A stretch of DNA of 5,267 nt from Acidimicrobiaceae bacterium. Lineage in GTDB: Bacteria > Actinomycetota > Acidimicrobiia > Acidimicrobiales > Palsa-688. How positions within the stretch are numbered: the stretch's first letter is position 1; each line of letters opens with the position of its first letter. The stretch is from NCBI GenBank assembly GCA_003156795.1, contig PMHU01000124.1:1-5267 (forward strand). Direction: 5' to 3'. The position numbers were made by a program, and so were the translations under genes. Shown here piece after piece: positions 4,369 through 5,267 of the stretch. Under the pieces are notes generated by a model, which was given only the letters and a program-made list of their open reading frames with translations, had not been told where the DNA came from and did no database searches.

Positions 4369-5267
4369 GTGGCCTGCAGAGGCAGGAGACATCTCAGAGG
4401 ATTCGGCTTTCTTGCATTGGGAGCGGTCGTCGCTCTTCTGGTTGGGGGGCCTGGGTCTTTCGGGTCTGATTCCGTCGCGGGTGCTGCCCCAGCGGACGCC
4501 ACTGTTTCTTCTTTCATGGCCGCTCCTTCATCGCTGTCTTCTTCGGGTGGGCAGGTGAAGTTGAGCGCGCAGGTGACCGGCGCGACGAGCTGCGAGTTCT
4601 CCTCGAACCCGACGATTGCTGGGCTGCCTGTTTCGGTTGCCTGCTCGAACGGCAAGGTCAAGACGACGGTGACGGTTCCTTCGAGCGTCGCGACGGTGAT
4701 TGAGACGTACAGGTTCACCTTGACTGTCACCGGCGCCAGCGGGCCGGAGGCGACCGCTAGAGCGGCGGTGACGGAGGGGCACGGGGGGTCGCCACTAGCG
4801 GGGGTTGTATCTGTGACCGGAGGCGGATACAGCTATTGTGCGCTGCTGTCGACGAGCGCCGTGGTCTGCTGGGGAAGCAACTACTACGGGCAGTTGGGTA
4901 ACGGGACTACCGGCGGGCCTGACCGATATGGCTACGACAGTCCCCAGCCCGTGACAGGCCTTAGCGACGCGGTCTCGGTGAGCAGCGACGATGACTACGG
5001 CTTTTGTGCCGTGCTGTCGACTGGGGGTGTGGACTGCTGGGGATACAACGACTTCGGGCAGTTGGGCAACGGGACGACCGGCGGGCCCGACGGAGAGGAC
5101 GGCTACGACACTCCCCAGGCCGTGATAGGCCTTAGCGACGCGGTCTCTGTGACCAGCGGCGACTACTACAGTGTCGGCAGCTATTGCGCGCTGCTGTCGA
5201 CGGGCGGTGTGGACTGCTGGGGTTACAACTACTACGGGCAGTTGGGCAACGGGACGACCGGCGGGCC
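4369..5267 (+). CDS. Secreted Ig-like plus RCC1-repeat (alpha-tubulin suppressor-like) protein, 3' end beyond the window
   Basis: An open frame runs from a GTG to the window edge without a stop (299 codons plus 2 nt). The N-terminus is a signal peptide: basic GRRHLR, hydrophobic FGFLALGAVVALLV (12-25), and small-residue cleavage candidates at AGA (37-39) or ADA (42-44). Residues about 51-136 form a beta-rich Ig-like domain with C75 and C92 and a FTLTVTGASG strand. From residue 154 come RCC1-type repeats built on CALLST, VxCWGxN, GQLGNGT and GLSDAVSV. Each repeat has two cysteines ten residues apart (157/167, 213/223, 273/283), which may form disulfides outside the cell. RCC1 repeats normally make a seven-bladed propeller; only two full repeats and part of a third are visible. 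Such bacterial proteins are probably surface or secreted binding proteins; their ligands are mostly unknown. The gene has its own leader and is likely independent of the upstream operon. Confidence 0.88.
   Translation, partial: MACRGRRHLRGFGFLALGAVVALLVGGPGSFGSDSVAGAAPADATVSSFMAAPSSLSSSGGQVKLSAQVTGATSCEFSSNPTIAGLPVSVACSNGKVKTTVTVPSSVATVIETYRFTLTVTGASGPEATARAAVTEGHGGSPLAGVVSVTGGGYSYCALLSTSAVVCWGSNYYGQLGNGTTGGPDRYGYDSPQPVTGLSDAVSVSSDDDYGFCAVLSTGGVDCWGYNDFGQLGNGTTGGPDGEDGYDTPQAVIGLSDAVSVTSGDYYSVGSYCALLSTGGVDCWGYNYYGQLGNGTTGG
4828..5267 (+). repeat. Tandem RCC1 repeats, 56 and 60 codons long, conserved at DNA level
   Basis: Equivalent cysteine codons lie at 4837, 5005 and 5185, giving periods of 168 and 180 bp. 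The difference is four extra codons in the inter-motif loops of the second repeat. Stretches are identical in DNA as well as protein: 33 nt at 5055-5087 and 5235-5267, and 20 nt at 4957-4976 and 5128-5147. This points to recent duplication or gene conversion. The third copy is cut by the window end. Confidence 0.85.

Noticed and set aside
3290..4558. 422-codon plus-strand open frame crossing the MDR gene and the intergenic region
   Set aside because: It is extremely Arg-rich, overlaps the MDR gene in another frame and continues through the RCC1 gene's signal peptide region. It is a high-GC shadow frame.

Overview
The window looks like high-GC actinobacterial DNA. Evidence is the G/C-rich third codon positions, GTG start use, ATGA gene overlaps and gene families common in soil Actinomycetota (F420/FMN-type LLM oxidoreductase, HxlR regulator, SnoaL-like protein, secreted RCC1-repeat protein). 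The Ig-like plus RCC1 layout at the right end reminds me of Acidimicrobiia and related uncultured lineages, but genus and species cannot be read from the sequence.

Layout, left to right: (1) positions 56-526 on the minus strand encode a 156-residue SnoaL/NTF2-fold protein, with a clear ribosome binding site and an AT-richer leader full of TTGG/CCAA dyads. (2) Positions 614-937, minus strand, hold a decayed HxlR-family regulator: the C-terminal half is readable only by joining three frames, and the DNA-binding N-terminal part is gone. (3) Positions 971-4148, plus strand, form a tight three-gene operon joined by two 4-nt ATGA overlaps: a flavin-dependent monooxygenase-like acyl-CoA dehydrogenase homologue, an LLM-class oxidoreductase, and a zinc-free MDR NADPH reductase of the CurA/PTGR type. 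(4) Positions 4149-4368 are intergenic, with a GC hairpin, a perfect 7-bp inverted repeat and a 9-bp hairpin just before the next ribosome binding site. (5) From a GTG at 4369 to the window end runs an open, incomplete gene for a secreted protein: signal peptide, Ig-like domain, then RCC1 repeats.

The operon and the divergent SnoaL-like gene plausibly form a small catabolic or modifying cluster. A possible division of labour is hydroxylation or desaturation by the first enzyme, F420- or flavin-linked redox by the second, NADPH-linked reduction of an enone-type double bond by the third, and dehydration or isomerisation by the SnoaL-like protein. The substrate cannot be deduced. The HxlR remnant may be the cluster's lost local regulator. 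The RCC1 gene appears to be a separate transcription unit. I found no CRISPR array, tRNA, rRNA or intact mobile element.
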